From the NCBI RefSeq assembly GCF_011170085.1, contig NZ_BLLI01000011.1, positions 1 through 41,988 on the forward strand: a stretch of DNA of 41,988 bases. Direction: 5' to 3'. Shown piece after piece: positions 32,230 to 40,874 of this stretch (positions within the stretch are counted from its first letter, which is position 1; each line of letters starts with the position of its first letter). Below the pieces are notes generated by a model. That model made no database searches and had not been told where the DNA came from. It worked only from the letters and a program-made list of their open reading frames with translations. The translations under genes were made by a program, and so were the position numbers. This stretch comes from Pseudolactococcus hodotermopsidis (GTDB lineage: Bacteria > Bacillota > Bacilli > Lactobacillales > Streptococcaceae).

Positions 32230-33414
32230 CTAAAGCGAAAATTTCAATTCATAGCCTTTTAAGCCCAAGACAACTCTTGAAATCAACGCAACACCGCCAA
32301 GCATTGATGAATCATGGACAGATGAATTGGAAACAATCAGTTTTGGCTTGTGTACGCTGTCTAATCTTTCAACCTTATCCAATGTTTCAGCTGCGATTTC
32401 TGGGAAATTATCAAAGATTCTTGATGAGATAAAAATCGCTTCTGGCGCATAAATTTGGTTAATATTGTAAATAAAAGCTGCAATTGCCATCTGCCACTCG
32501 GCTAAAAGTGGTAATATAGCCGTATCTTTAGCCTTGATTAAATCTAAAAATTCTTTTCTGGAAATGTGCGCAACGTTTTTGAGTTTTGCTGCCCGATCAA
32601 TAATCGCATTTTCCGAATAAAGATCTTCAAGTCTCGGCGTTTCGCCGCATTTTAGGATGTTAGTTCCTTCGCCAAACATAATTGTCCGACCGACCTCGCC
32701 TGCCAAACCATCAACACCACGGAAAATATGGTTTTCACAAACAATGCCGACCCCAATACCATTGTGAATATTGAGCGCAAGAAAATCTTTGTAAGATTCC
32801 TCTTGTTCATAAACATGATAATCACGATAGAAAGTTGCCGCCAAATTGGCTTCATTTTCAATCACAACAGGCACGTTTGCCACTTTTTCAAGTTCGCTGA
32901 CTAAGTCAAAATTAGCAAACTCGAAAAATGGGCTATAAACAATTTTATTTTCAAAAACTGGCGCATGAACAGCGACCGCAATACCGACTAAGCCGTTAAT
33001 TGTATCAGAAATTTCAATCTCATTGATAATTTTTATCATCTCGTCAAAAACGATCGAAACATTTTTCGACTTAATACCAACAGCACCATCACTGATAATT
33101 TCACCACTCAAACGATTAACCGTGTAACGCAAGTGCCTAACACCCATATCAAATGCCAAAACGTAGCCATAATTCCGATTAAAACGAATCACATTTGGTT
33201 TACGACCGCCGAGATTTGACGACTCACCGATACCCAATTCTTGCACAAAACCTTCTTCTTCCAAATCAACAAAAATGGATGAAACGGTTGAGCGCTGCAG
33301 TCCGACTTCTTTAGAAATCAAACTTCTTGCTGTCTGTTCAGCATTAAAAAGTGTCTGTAAAACTAATTTTCTATTATTTTCCCGAACCAATTCGAGATTT
33401 GCTTTCGTAGCCAT
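32230..33414 (-). CDS. xylR: ROK-family xylose regulator
   Basis: A 394-residue ROK protein: N-terminal winged helix (ARSLISKEVGLQRSTVSSIF), the SNLGGRKPN linker and a ROK sugar-binding domain with VIENEANLAA and GLAGEVGR. The usual CxCGxxGC zinc motif is lost (only KCGETP remains), unlike the other ROK protein at 7.1-8.3 kb. It sits between xylA2 and the xylB operon, and its own promoter carries the same operator as the xyl operons, so it is the probable XylR with autoregulation. Whether it represses or activates cannot be read; lactococcal XylR has been described as an activator, while operator positions here look repressor-like. AGAAGG precedes the ATG. Confidence 0.9.
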   Translation of the reverse strand: MATKANLELVRENNRKLVLQTLFNAEQTARSLISKEVGLQRSTVSSIFVDLEEEGFVQELGIGESSNLGGRKPNVIRFNRNYGYVLAFDMGVRHLRYTVNRLSGEIISDGAVGIKSKNVSIVFDEMIKIINEIEISDTINGLVGIAVAVHAPVFENKIVYSPFFEFANFDLVSELEKVANVPVVIENEANLAATFYRDYHVYEQEESYKDFLALNIHNGIGVGIVCENHIFRGVDGLAGEVGRTIMFGEGTNILKCGETPRLEDLYSENAIIDRAAKLKNVAHISRKEFLDLIKAKDTAILPLLAEWQMAIAAFIYNINQIYAPEAIFISSRIFDNFPEIAAETLDKVERLDSVHKPKLIVSNSSVHDSSMLGGVALISRVVLGLKGYELKFSL

Positions 33415-33437
33415 TCAATTACCTTCTCTCACTTTTA

Positions 33438-33466
33438 ATTATAACAATAAGAGTTAGTTTGGTCAA
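33438..33466 (-). promoter_or_regulatory. Promoter of xylR
   Basis: Minus-strand -35 TTGACC (33461-33466), 17-bp spacer, -10 TATAAT (33438-33443). No cre seen. Confidence 0.8.
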
Positions 33467-33476
33467 TGAACTTTCA
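33452..33476. promoter_or_regulatory. XylR-type operator over the xylR -35 box
   Basis: AGTTAGTTTGG from 33452 with a weaker right half containing GAACTTTC. It covers the -35 and half the spacer of the xylR promoter, suggesting autoregulation. Confidence 0.6.
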
Positions 33477-33498
33477 CAAAAAAATTTAATTTATTTCA

Positions 33499-33543
33499 AA
33501 AACATTGATCACTTTATAAGTAGTCAATGTTTTAAAACAACCA
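33499..33543 (-). terminator. Terminator of the xylB operon
   Basis: AAAACATTGA (33499-33508) pairs with TCAATGTTTT (33534-33543); on the minus strand a T-rich tract follows. It starts 3 bases after the ThuA-like gene. Confidence 0.8.
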
Positions 33544-33545
33544 TA

Positions 33546-34220
33546 TTACAAATAAACCTTCCATTTACAAGTAGACTGATGTACGAGTGACCAAGCAATC
33601 ACTTTTTTGAAAATGGCTAAATTTACCTCATCAAGCATTTGCTCAGCATTGTGCGCTGGTACATAACCTGTTACCTTACCAATGCCGTAAAAATGCCGCC
33701 ACCCTGCGACTGATTCGCCATAATCAGAGAAACTGCGCATGAAAATGTGCGTATTTTCATCAACCATACCAACTTGATAATGTTCATCAAGAATTGTAAA
33801 CTCACTTGAGTCATCGCCCAAGTCAAGTTTATAAGTTACTGCCAACTGTTCAGGATGGCTGATAAAATAACCTTTGAGCATTTGAACATAATCTGAATCG
33901 GTCGGATAATTTGACATCCCTGAATGCAGGGCAATCCAACTGCCACCACGGTTGTGAACATAATCAACAATCAGTTGTTCAAGCTCTGGTGTCAACCATT
34001 CAGAAAGATTAGCCTCTGTCGGTGTTTGCTGATTTTCCGTTGAAAAGATGACCAAATCAGGATTTTTAGCCAATTCAGCTGGCAAATTTTCTAAGGAAAC
34101 CGTTTGATACATCACTTCTTCGTCTAATTGTTCAAGCGTTTTCTTGATATACTGCTCGGTAGCTGAACCTTGATGATAGTAATCTCCAACAACACCGATA
34201 ACTTTCTTATTTTTAGACAT
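33546..34220 (-). CDS. ThuA-like protein of the xylose operon
   Basis: A 224-residue cytoplasmic protein with the class I glutamine-amidotransferase-like fold of the ThuA family: VIGVVGDYYHQG start, DLVIFSTEN, the GGSWIALHSG elbow region, then HPEQLAVTYKL and GWRHFYGIGKVTGYVPAHN. ThuA relatives occur in sugar operons (trehalose utilisation) but their chemistry is unsettled. It is the last gene of the xylB operon and its ATG directly follows the epimerase stop (TAAATG), so it is made together with xylose enzymes. Function unknown. Confidence 0.8.
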   Translation of the reverse strand: MSKNKKVIGVVGDYYHQGSATEQYIKKTLEQLDEEVMYQTVSLENLPAELAKNPDLVIFSTENQQTPTEANLSEWLTPELEQLIVDYVHNRGGSWIALHSGMSNYPTDSDYVQMLKGYFISHPEQLAVTYKLDLGDDSSEFTILDEHYQVGMVDENTHIFMRSFSDYGESVAGWRHFYGIGKVTGYVPAHNAEQMLDEVNLAIFKKVIAWSLVHQSTCKWKVYL

Positions 34221-35225
34221 TTACTTCACTCCAAACTTATAGTTAATTTTTTTCGAGACTGGCACATTCGGTAAAAGCGCAACACTCCCCCACTCAGGAT
34301 GATTGGGCGTATCGGGAATTTCTTGGAACTCAATCGCCAAACCTAGCTCTTTTACCATTGGCTTGTTATTGACCTGCGTATCGCGATTCCAACCACTCGC
34401 ACTGTAAATGATGACTGACCTTGCAGCACTCGTTACTTCCAAAGTTCGACCACTCATCTCATCAAATAGACTGACCGTATTTTCAGCAGCATTTTCAGCA
34501 AAAACAAAAGCTGTATCTAAACCATTTGGCAATTCTGACAGACAAGTTTCTAGCTTTTTAGCGCTTGTAAAATCGTAAGCAGTTCCCGCAACAGCAAGCA
34601 ATTCGCCAGTCGGAATCAATTCGACATCTGTCGCCAAAATATGTTCGGCTGTGATTTGCAATTCTTGCTGACGAATATTAGCTTTCAACTCGCCACTCAA
34701 GTTGAAATAACCATGATTTGTTGGATTGAAGTAACTAGCAACTGGCGATTCGCCAACAAATTCAATAGACAAATTAGCACCGCTCAAACGATAAATAACT
34801 TTGGCATCAATTGGACCTGGGAAACCGGATTTTTCATCCGTGTAAGTAAAAGTCACGGTTATAGCCTCAGCAGTTTCTTGCGTCTCAATCGCCCATTCTT
34901 GGAACGACCACCCTTGCGATCCGCTATGCAAAGAATTAGCATTTTCATTGGCCTCAAGTTTCAAGTCGCCAATTTGGGCATTTTTAATTCGCCCTGCGAC
35001 TGGCCCAACCGTGACCCCAAAATATTGTAAATCAGTCGCCAAATCTGAAATCGGTGTCACATTTAAGACAACATTTTCAAGCAAACCATTTTTATCTTTT
35101 GCAAGCACACGATAAAGATGTGCGCCAAAAGACACAAGTTCAACTGTCAACTGCTCATTTTGTAAGCTGATAAGCTGCGTTGTTTTGTTACCACCAAGAC
35201 TTACGTTTTCAATTTTTATGCTCAT
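34221..35225 (-). CDS. xylM: Aldose 1-epimerase (mutarotase)
   Basis: A 334-residue GalM-type mutarotase that interconverts alpha and beta anomers of an aldose, here probably xylose released inside the cell. Motifs: LENVVLNVT, FGVTVGPVAGRIKNA (active-site Arg), HSGSQGWSFQEW, YFNPTNHGYFNLSG (catalytic His) and the C-terminal glutamate in LAIEFQEIPDTPNHPEW. The symbol follows the xylM mutarotase of lactococcal xyl clusters; galM-like in general. AAGGAG precedes the ATG. A 143-base gap with hairpins separates it from the phosphoketolase gene. Confidence 0.92.
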   Translation of the reverse strand: MSIKIENVSLGGNKTTQLISLQNEQLTVELVSFGAHLYRVLAKDKNGLLENVVLNVTPISDLATDLQYFGVTVGPVAGRIKNAQIGDLKLEANENANSLHSGSQGWSFQEWAIETQETAEAITVTFTYTDEKSGFPGPIDAKVIYRLSGANLSIEFVGESPVASYFNPTNHGYFNLSGELKANIRQQELQITAEHILATDVELIPTGELLAVAGTAYDFTSAKKLETCLSELPNGLDTAFVFAENAAENTVSLFDEMSGRTLEVTSAARSVIIYSASGWNRDTQVNNKPMVKELGLAIEFQEIPDTPNHPEWGSVALLPNVPVSKKINYKFGVK

Positions 35226-35261
35226 TATTTTAGCTCCTTACCCTATAAATTATATAATAAA

Positions 35262-35281
35262 ATATGTACAAAAGTACATAT
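35262..35281 (-). other. Hairpins between the phosphoketolase and epimerase genes
   Basis: ATATGTAC-AAAA-GTACATAT is a perfect 8-bp stem; a second short dyad CGCAACATTGCG lies at 35328-35339. No T-run on the coding strand. Confidence 0.6.
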
Positions 35282-35368
35282 CTTATATCATATTTTAAAG
35301 ATAATTTTTAATTTAGACAATTCTAAACGCAACATTGCGAATTAAATTATCAAAATCTCATCTATTTC

Positions 35369-37723
35369 TTAGCTCCATTTCCAGTTTTCAACTTCTGGAA
35401 TATCTTCGCCATTGGCACGGATATAATCGTGGTGTTTAGCGATAATGGCATCCATTTCAGCAGAAAAGTCTGCTGCTGCATTGCCATAAACAGCATTTGC
35501 TGCATCTTGCGCCAAATGGAAACGATCCATTTCGCTAAAGACACGCATGTCAAATGGCGTTGTGATGTCACCATTTTCACGATAACCGTGGATAAAGACG
35601 TTGTGGTTGTGGCGATCAAAGAAGATGTCACGAATCAAGCCCTCATAACCATGGAAAGCAAAGACAACAGGTTTGTCTGTCGTGAAGTAAGCGTCAAATT
35701 GTTCGTCAGTCAAGCCACGTGGATCAACATCTGGATGACGGAGTTTGAGCAAGTCAACAACGTTTATGAAACGGATTTTAAGCTCAGGTTTTGCAGCTTT
35801 GAGGATTGTCACAGCAGCCAAGGCCTCCAAGTTAGGCTCAGTACCCGCTGCAGCGATAACCAAATCTGGTTCTTCATCAGCCCCAACAGTTGACGCCCAG
35901 TCAATGATTTTCAGACCTTCTTTGACCAAAATTTCAGCCTCTTTGGCAGAATAGAATTGCGGACGTGGTTGCTTAGAGCAGACAATCAAGTTAATCAATT
36001 CTTCTGATGCCAATGTTTCAGCCATAACAGCAAGCATTGTATTGGTATCAGCTGGCAAATATTCGCGGATAAACTCAGGTTTTTTCTCAGATAAATGTGT
36101 CAACAAACCTGGATCTTGGTGCGTGTAACCATTGTGGTCTTGTTGGAAAACAGTTGATGTCGCAAGCAAGTTGAGTGACGGATAATGTTTGCGCCAAGAT
36201 TGTTCTTTGGCTTTACGCAACCACTTGAAATGTTGTGTAATCATAGAATCAACCACACGGAAGAAAGCCTCATAGCTTGCAAAGAAACCGTGACGACCTG
36301 TCAAAACGTAACCTTCAAGGAAACCTTCACATTGGTGTTCAGACAATTGACCGTCAATCACGCGACCAACTGGCGAAATCCATTCATCGTAATCTTCTTT
36401 TTTCGCCCCCAACCATTGACGGTTAGTGACGTCAAAGATTGCATTAAGACGATTTGATTTTGTTTCATCTGGTCCAAAAATACGGAAGTTGTCGGGGTTT
36501 GCGACAATCAAATCTTTGGCAAATTTACCAAATTCGACCATATCTTGCGCAAGAACTGCACCTGGTGCGAAGTCAAGGGCATGTTGTTTCCAATCTGTGA
36601 TGACCATTGGTTTTGGATCAATGCCACCATTTGTAATTGGGTTGGTTGACATCCGACGATCGCCTTTTGGAGAAATTTCGCGAACTTCATCACGAATTGT
36701 GCCATTTTCATCGAATAATTCTTCTGGTCGATAAGATTTCAACCAGTCAACAAGTGCATCAATTTCTGCCATGTGATGGGCATCTACCGGAATTGGCACT
36801 TGGTGCGCACGGAATCCGCCCTCGATTGGTTCATTGTCCCATGATTTTGGACCAGTCCAACCTTTTGGTGTCCGAACAATCAAGACAGGCCATGCTGGCA
36901 TTGTCGCATCTTCGGCTTTACCTTTGCGTGCCTCAGCTTGAATGGCTTTGATTTTTTCAATCGCTTGGTCAAGTTTTTCAGCCATAACTGGATGTAAGGC
37001 TTCAGCATCTGTTCCCGCAACAAAGATTGGCTCCCAACCTAGTCCCTCATAATATTTTTTCAAATCTTCATCTGATTTACGTTCCATGATTGTTGGGTTT
37101 GAGATTTTACCACCATTGAGGTAAAGAATTGGCAAAACAGCACCATCATTGACAGGATTGATAAATGTATTTGAGAACCAACCTGCTGCAAGCGGACCTG
37201 TTTCAGCCTCGCCGTCACCGATAACTGTGGCTGCAATCACGTCAGGATTGTCCAAAATCGCACCTGTTGCATGAGAAAGCGCATAACCAAGCTCGCCACC
37301 TTCGTGGATAGACCCCGGTGTTTCGGGCGCAGCATGCGAGGCAATACCACCTGGGAATGAGAAGATTTTACAAAGTTGTTTGAAACCAGCCTCATCTTGC
37401 GTGATTTCTGGGTAAATTTCAGTGTAAGAACCATCAATATAAGAGTTCGCAACCATGACTTGCCCGCCATGACCAGGACCCTCAATATAAAACATGTTGA
37501 GGTCGTATTTGTTAATCACACGATTCAAATGCGCGTAAATAAAGTTTTGACCCGAAATAGTCCCCCAGTGACCAATTGGATGATTTTTAACATCTTCTTT
37601 TTGAATTTCTTGTTTCAACAAGGGGTTATTTTTGAGGTACATTTGCGCAACTGCGATGTAGTTGGCTGTACGCCACCAAGCGTCAACTTTGCCGAGATAG
37701 GCTTTTGAGTTAAAATCTGTCAT
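35369..37723 (-). CDS. xpkA: Phosphoketolase (xylulose-5-phosphate/fructose-6-phosphate)
   Basis: A 784-residue thiamin-diphosphate enzyme that splits xylulose 5-phosphate with phosphate into acetyl phosphate and glyceraldehyde 3-phosphate. Signature motifs: [25 protein letters not shown] and [13 protein letters not shown] in the ThDP domain, [11 protein letters not shown] and [11 protein letters not shown] in the middle, and [18 protein letters not shown] near the end. Length is close to the lactobacillal XpkA. Its need for ThDP links loosely to the thiamin uptake unit at 10-11 kb. Second gene of the xylB operon, 33 bases after xylB. Confidence 0.96.
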   Translation of the reverse strand: MTDFNSKAYLGKVDAWWRTANYIAVAQMYLKNNPLLKQEIQKEDVKNHPIGHWGTISGQNFIYAHLNRVINKYDLNMFYIEGPGHGGQVMVANSYIDGSYTEIYPEITQDEAGFKQLCKIFSFPGGIASHAAPETPGSIHEGGELGYALSHATGAILDNPDVIAATVIGDGEAETGPLAAGWFSNTFINPVNDGAVLPILYLNGGKISNPTIMERKSDEDLKKYYEGLGWEPIFVAGTDAEALHPVMAEKLDQAIEKIKAIQAEARKGKAEDATMPAWPVLIVRTPKGWTGPKSWDNEPIEGGFRAHQVPIPVDAHHMAEIDALVDWLKSYRPEELFDENGTIRDEVREISPKGDRRMSTNPITNGGIDPKPMVITDWKQHALDFAPGAVLAQDMVEFGKFAKDLIVANPDNFRIFGPDETKSNRLNAIFDVTNRQWLGAKKEDYDEWISPVGRVIDGQLSEHQCEGFLEGYVLTGRHGFFASYEAFFRVVDSMITQHFKWLRKAKEQSWRKHYPSLNLLATSTVFQQDHNGYTHQDPGLLTHLSEKKPEFIREYLPADTNTMLAVMAETLASEELINLIVCSKQPRPQFYSAKEAEILVKEGLKIIDWASTVGADEEPDLVIAAAGTEPNLEALAAVTILKAAKPELKIRFINVVDLLKLRHPDVDPRGLTDEQFDAYFTTDKPVVFAFHGYEGLIRDIFFDRHNHNVFIHGYRENGDITTPFDMRVFSEMDRFHLAQDAANAVYGNAAADFSAEMDAIIAKHHDYIRANGEDIPEVENWKWS

Positions 37724-37755
37724 TTTTTCTACCTTTTCTTTTTATAATATATTTT

Positions 37756-39252
37756 TTAGTTTAATGCCAATAAATCGTGGCTGAGTTCTTTTGTTGCACC
37801 ATAAACTTTTGTATAGAGTTTATAAAGTTTTGCATAGGTCGCAACATTTTCAGCGTTTGGCGTAAATTCGTCTTTGTAATGAACAAAGACTTCTGCAGCT
37901 GCTGCCGCATTTTCAAACCAACCAGCACCAATCGCCGCTAACATGGCTGCACCTAGCCCTGGCCCTTGCTCAACCGTCAAGTTGACGATTGTGGCATTGA
38001 AAATATCAGCCTGCATTTGGAGCCAGTCTGGATTTTTCGCACCGCCACCGACAGAAACGATACGGTCGAACTTGCGGCCAGCAACTGTCTCCATCATGAC
38101 TTGCGAATCTTTGAGTGAAAATGTAATGCCCTCAAGCACGGCTTTGGCGAAATGTGTCAGCGTGTGGTGCGTGTCAATGCCAATGAATGACCCACGAATC
38201 TTGCTGTCAACGTGCGGTGTGCGCTCGCCAACGATATAAGGTGTAAACAAAAGACCGTCAGCGCCAGGCGCAAGTTCAGAAATGCCGCCGAGTAATTCTG
38301 CAAAACTCTTGCCCTCAGCAAATGTATTTTTGAACCAATCCAAGCTGTTACCCGCTGCAAGCGTCACACCCATTGAGTAGTAATCGCCTTTTGCCGCATG
38401 GTTGAAGAGATGAAGTTTGCCCTCGTAATCAGCAGACGCATCATTTTCAAATGACAAGAAAACACCACTTGTTCCGATAGAACACATGCCCGCACCGTCT
38501 TTGATAATGCCCGAACCAACAGCGGCACAAGCATTGTCAGCGCCACCTGCAAAGACTGGAACATTGACCTCAAATCCGAGCAAATCTCTAATCTCATCTG
38601 TCAAAATGCCGATCTGTTCTTGCGACTCAAAGAGTTTTGGCAGACGTTCTGCTGGAATATCAAAGGTAGCCAAGATTGGTTTGGCCCATTCTTTTTTGGT
38701 AATATCAAGGAGTAATGTTCCCGCAGCATCTGAAAAATCAGTCGCAAACGTATCTGTCAACCAGAGACCAAGATAGTCTTTGGGCAACATCATATAACGC
38801 ACTTTTGCCCAATTTTCTGGCTCGTTTTCTTGTAGCCAAAGAATTTTCGGCAAAGTAAACCCTTCAAGCGCGATATTTTTCGTCAAGCTTAGGACTAAAT
38901 CTCCAGCTTTTTCCGTGATTTCTTGACACTGTTTGGTTGTTCTCACGTCATTCCAAAGAATCGCTGGACGAATTGATTTTTTATTGTCATCCAGAACAAC
39001 TAAACTGTGCATTTGACCCGAAAAACTAATGCCTTTGAGTCCCGTTTTGATTTGCGGATAAGTACGCACGAGAAGTGTAATCACTTTCTTTGCTGCCTCA
39101 ATCCAAAGGTCTGGATCTTGCTCGCTGTACCCCGTTTGTGGTGTTGAAATCGGGTAGCTAGAGCTTTCTTCGCCAATTACCTCGCCTTTTTCATTCATCA
39201 ACAAACCTTTTAGAGAGCTTGTACCTAAGTCAATCCCTAATACGTATGCCAT
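37756..39252 (-). CDS. xylB: Xylulokinase
   Basis: A 498-residue FGGY-family kinase phosphorylating D-xylulose to xylulose 5-phosphate. N-terminal ATPase motif VLGIDLGTSSLKGLLMN, SFSGQMHSLV, the catalytic-aspartate region FAGGADNACAAVGSG, and GERTPHVDSKIRGSF fit XylB. Cytoplasmic. It heads a four-gene operon with phosphoketolase, mutarotase and ThuA-like genes, controlled by an XylR-type operator. AAAGGAA precedes the ATG. Confidence 0.96.
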   Translation of the reverse strand: MAYVLGIDLGTSSLKGLLMNEKGEVIGEESSSYPISTPQTGYSEQDPDLWIEAAKKVITLLVRTYPQIKTGLKGISFSGQMHSLVVLDDNKKSIRPAILWNDVRTTKQCQEITEKAGDLVLSLTKNIALEGFTLPKILWLQENEPENWAKVRYMMLPKDYLGLWLTDTFATDFSDAAGTLLLDITKKEWAKPILATFDIPAERLPKLFESQEQIGILTDEIRDLLGFEVNVPVFAGGADNACAAVGSGIIKDGAGMCSIGTSGVFLSFENDASADYEGKLHLFNHAAKGDYYSMGVTLAAGNSLDWFKNTFAEGKSFAELLGGISELAPGADGLLFTPYIVGERTPHVDSKIRGSFIGIDTHHTLTHFAKAVLEGITFSLKDSQVMMETVAGRKFDRIVSVGGGAKNPDWLQMQADIFNATIVNLTVEQGPGLGAAMLAAIGAGWFENAAAAAEVFVHYKDEFTPNAENVATYAKLYKLYTKVYGATKELSHDLLALN

Positions 39253-39279
39253 TTATTTTTCCTTTCATGATGCCTTTTT

Positions 39280-39304
39280 ATATAGTTCGTTTATCAAACT
39301 AACT
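39280..39304. promoter_or_regulatory. XylR-type operator of the xylB operon
   Basis: Inner dyad AGTTCGTTTATCAAACT and right arm CTAACT (39299-39304), 10 bp downstream of the -10 box. The outer left arm (ATATAG) is poor. Confidence 0.7.
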
Positions 39305-39313
39305 TACATAGTA

Positions 39314-39350
39314 ATTGTACCCCGAGCTTGTGATTTTGTCAAGGGTTTCA
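39314..39350 (-). promoter_or_regulatory. Promoter of the xylB operon with a weak cre-like box
   Basis: -35 TTGACA (39337-39342), 17-bp spacer, -10 TACAAT (39314-39319) on the minus strand. TGAAACCCTTGACA (39337-39350, minus strand) matches the cre consensus except in the central CG, so CcpA binding is doubtful. Confidence 0.8.
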
Positions 39351-39407
39351 GCGCATTTTTTTATGATTTTTTTCGCAAAATCTGTCATTTACGCCATAAA
39401 TTAAAAA

Positions 39408-39441
39408 AATTTCAAGGACTTGACTTAAAATCTTTGAAATT
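39408..39441. terminator. Bidirectional terminator upstream of xylB
   Basis: AATTTCAAGG (39408-39417) pairs with CTTTGAAATT (39432-39441), one mismatch, with T or A runs on both sides. It separates the degenerate permease fragment from the xylB promoter. Confidence 0.7.
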
Positions 39442-39482
39442 CTTATTTTTTCAGACGAATTTATTTTTCAACTTTCGCTGAT

Positions 39483-40056
39483 TTAATAAAAGATACCCCA
39501 TTTTTTGAAATCCTTTACGCATCTTGATAAAATACCAAAGTGCCACTGACTTTTCTTGCCATAATTGCCCATAAAATTCAAATTTTGACCATTCTGACGG
39601 GATATAATTGGGAAATTTGTCTCAGATAAAATAACCAGATTAACAAAATAATAACTCAGAAAACGCAATGGCACTAACATCAATAAGGTCACAAGTCCCG
39701 TCATCAGTGGAAAATCAACGATTTCACCTGTCAGCTGTAATTGACTGCTCACTTTACTTTTTAGCGTATTATCTGAAATGAGTTGATTGGGTTTTCTAAT
39801 CAAACTATTATCAAATAAAGTATGACTCGCTACTTTTGGGCGCATAATAAGACGTTTGTCGGTCACATTTGTCAAAATTGCACGCACTGTTAGCACATTT
39901 CCATCTAACAGACAAGGTTTTGCCGACAATTTTTTTATCTCGAAAAATTTCTTCTGCTAAGCTAACTGAAATAAGACAGCCGTCCAAATCAGCCGGCGCT
40001 AAATAGGTTTGTGTAGCTGAAAATAATAGACTTGTTCCCAAACCGTACAAAAAATG
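39483..40056 (-). pseudogene. Frameshifted fragment of a MacB/FtsX-like ABC permease
   Basis: Two overlapping frames together read LAPADLDGCLISVSLAEE, IFRDKKIVGKTL, then (shifted by one base near 39910) LLDGNVLTVRAILTNV. This is the pattern of the MacB periplasmic core domain (ISxxLAxxxF...VGKTL...DG...TVxxIL). A hydrophobic stretch (LVTLLMLVPLRFLSYYF) follows, but the usual C-terminal permease segments are not clear. The 5' end stops at a transposase remnant (40057-40424), so the gene was probably broken by an IS and then decayed. The match is by eye and moderate. Confidence 0.5.
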
Positions 40057-40424
40057 TGAAACTGATGTTATGGAAGATATTTACTCATATTGCTTGAAAT
40101 TTTGAACAAAGCTTATCAAGCAGAACATCTGACTGGTGGGCGCCCACGTTGCCTAAGTTTAGAAAATCAGCTTTTGCTCACTCGCTGAAGGGCATTGTCA
40201 TGATTTTAAGCTTTTCAAGAAAAGCATAGGTGGCACTCTGCCAGAAGACCTTCTTATTTGTTGTAGATTTAGGTTATCTAGGCATTCTTAATTTTCATGA
40301 AAATACTTTTATTCCTGCAAAAAGCGTTCTAAAAATCATGAGTTGAATGAAGAGGAGAAGGCGCTTTGATTATCGAGCTGAATTAATTTGTGGCATTATC
40401 AATTTTGAAAGAGAACGGGTTTAG
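40057..40424 (+). pseudogene. Decayed IS5-family transposase
   Basis: Plus-strand fragments in several frames follow the order of a lactococcal IS5-type transposase: ILNKAYQAEHLTGGRPR and LSLENQLLLT (N-terminal region); then, after a deletion of the first catalytic part, GHCHDFKLFKKSIGG, TLPEDLL; a shifted frame with VVDLGYLGILNFHENTF (second DDE aspartate); KNHELNEEEKAL; and the terminal ICGIINFERERV before a stop at 40424. It has at least two frameshifts and a large internal deletion, so it is inactive. Terminal repeats were not identified. Confidence 0.7.
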
Positions 40425-40432
40425 GAACAAGT

Positions 40433-40873
40433 CTATTTACTAAATGTCTCATCAATGATTTTATCATCACGATAGTAAATCACAATATGATCTGTCATTT
40501 TTTTAGCTTCATTACTATCGTAAGTTGTTTTCAACCACTCTTCAATTCCAGAATCTAGCTTATCTCTATCAATAACTTGCGTTGCTAATTTTGTATTTTT
40601 TCCTGTATCATCATTAACTGAGGCAAAACTAGGAATAGTTATCTCCAACTTTTTATAAGTTTTTTCCGAAAAATAATTATCTTGTAATTCACTTTTGATT
40701 ACTACACCCTTAACATTTGGAAAAAGTTGTAATTTAAGTGTTTTATCTTCAACGTAGCGATTAATAACATTGTTACGTCCTTTGGTGTAATAAACAGTTA
40801 TTCCAATAAGCAAGACAACAACTAATAACAGTTTACTTTTTTTCCATTTAATTTCAACGTATTCACTATTCAT
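40433..40873 (-). CDS. Unknown membrane-anchored protein, 146 residues
   Basis: One N-terminal membrane helix (LLLVVVLLIGITVYY, residues about 15-30) after a basic stretch, then about 115 residues of charged, probably external, sequence with alternating strands (LKLQLFPNVKGVVIKSE, HIVIYYRDDKIIDE). No family recognised. Its ATG lies one base after the stop of the next gene upstream, with only a weak ribosome site, so translation is probably coupled. AT-rich codon use and IS debris on both sides suggest acquired DNA. Confidence 0.7.
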   Translation of the reverse strand: MNSEYVEIKWKKSKLLLVVVLLIGITVYYTKGRNNVINRYVEDKTLKLQLFPNVKGVVIKSELQDNYFSEKTYKKLEITIPSFASVNDDTGKNTKLATQVIDRDKLDSGIEEWLKTTYDSNEAKKMTDHIVIYYRDDKIIDETFSK

Positions 40874-40874
40874 T

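Noticed and set aside
35429..35893. 154-codon plus-strand frame opposite phosphoketolase
   Set aside because: Shadow of a gene with full phosphoketolase signatures; composition is not protein-like.
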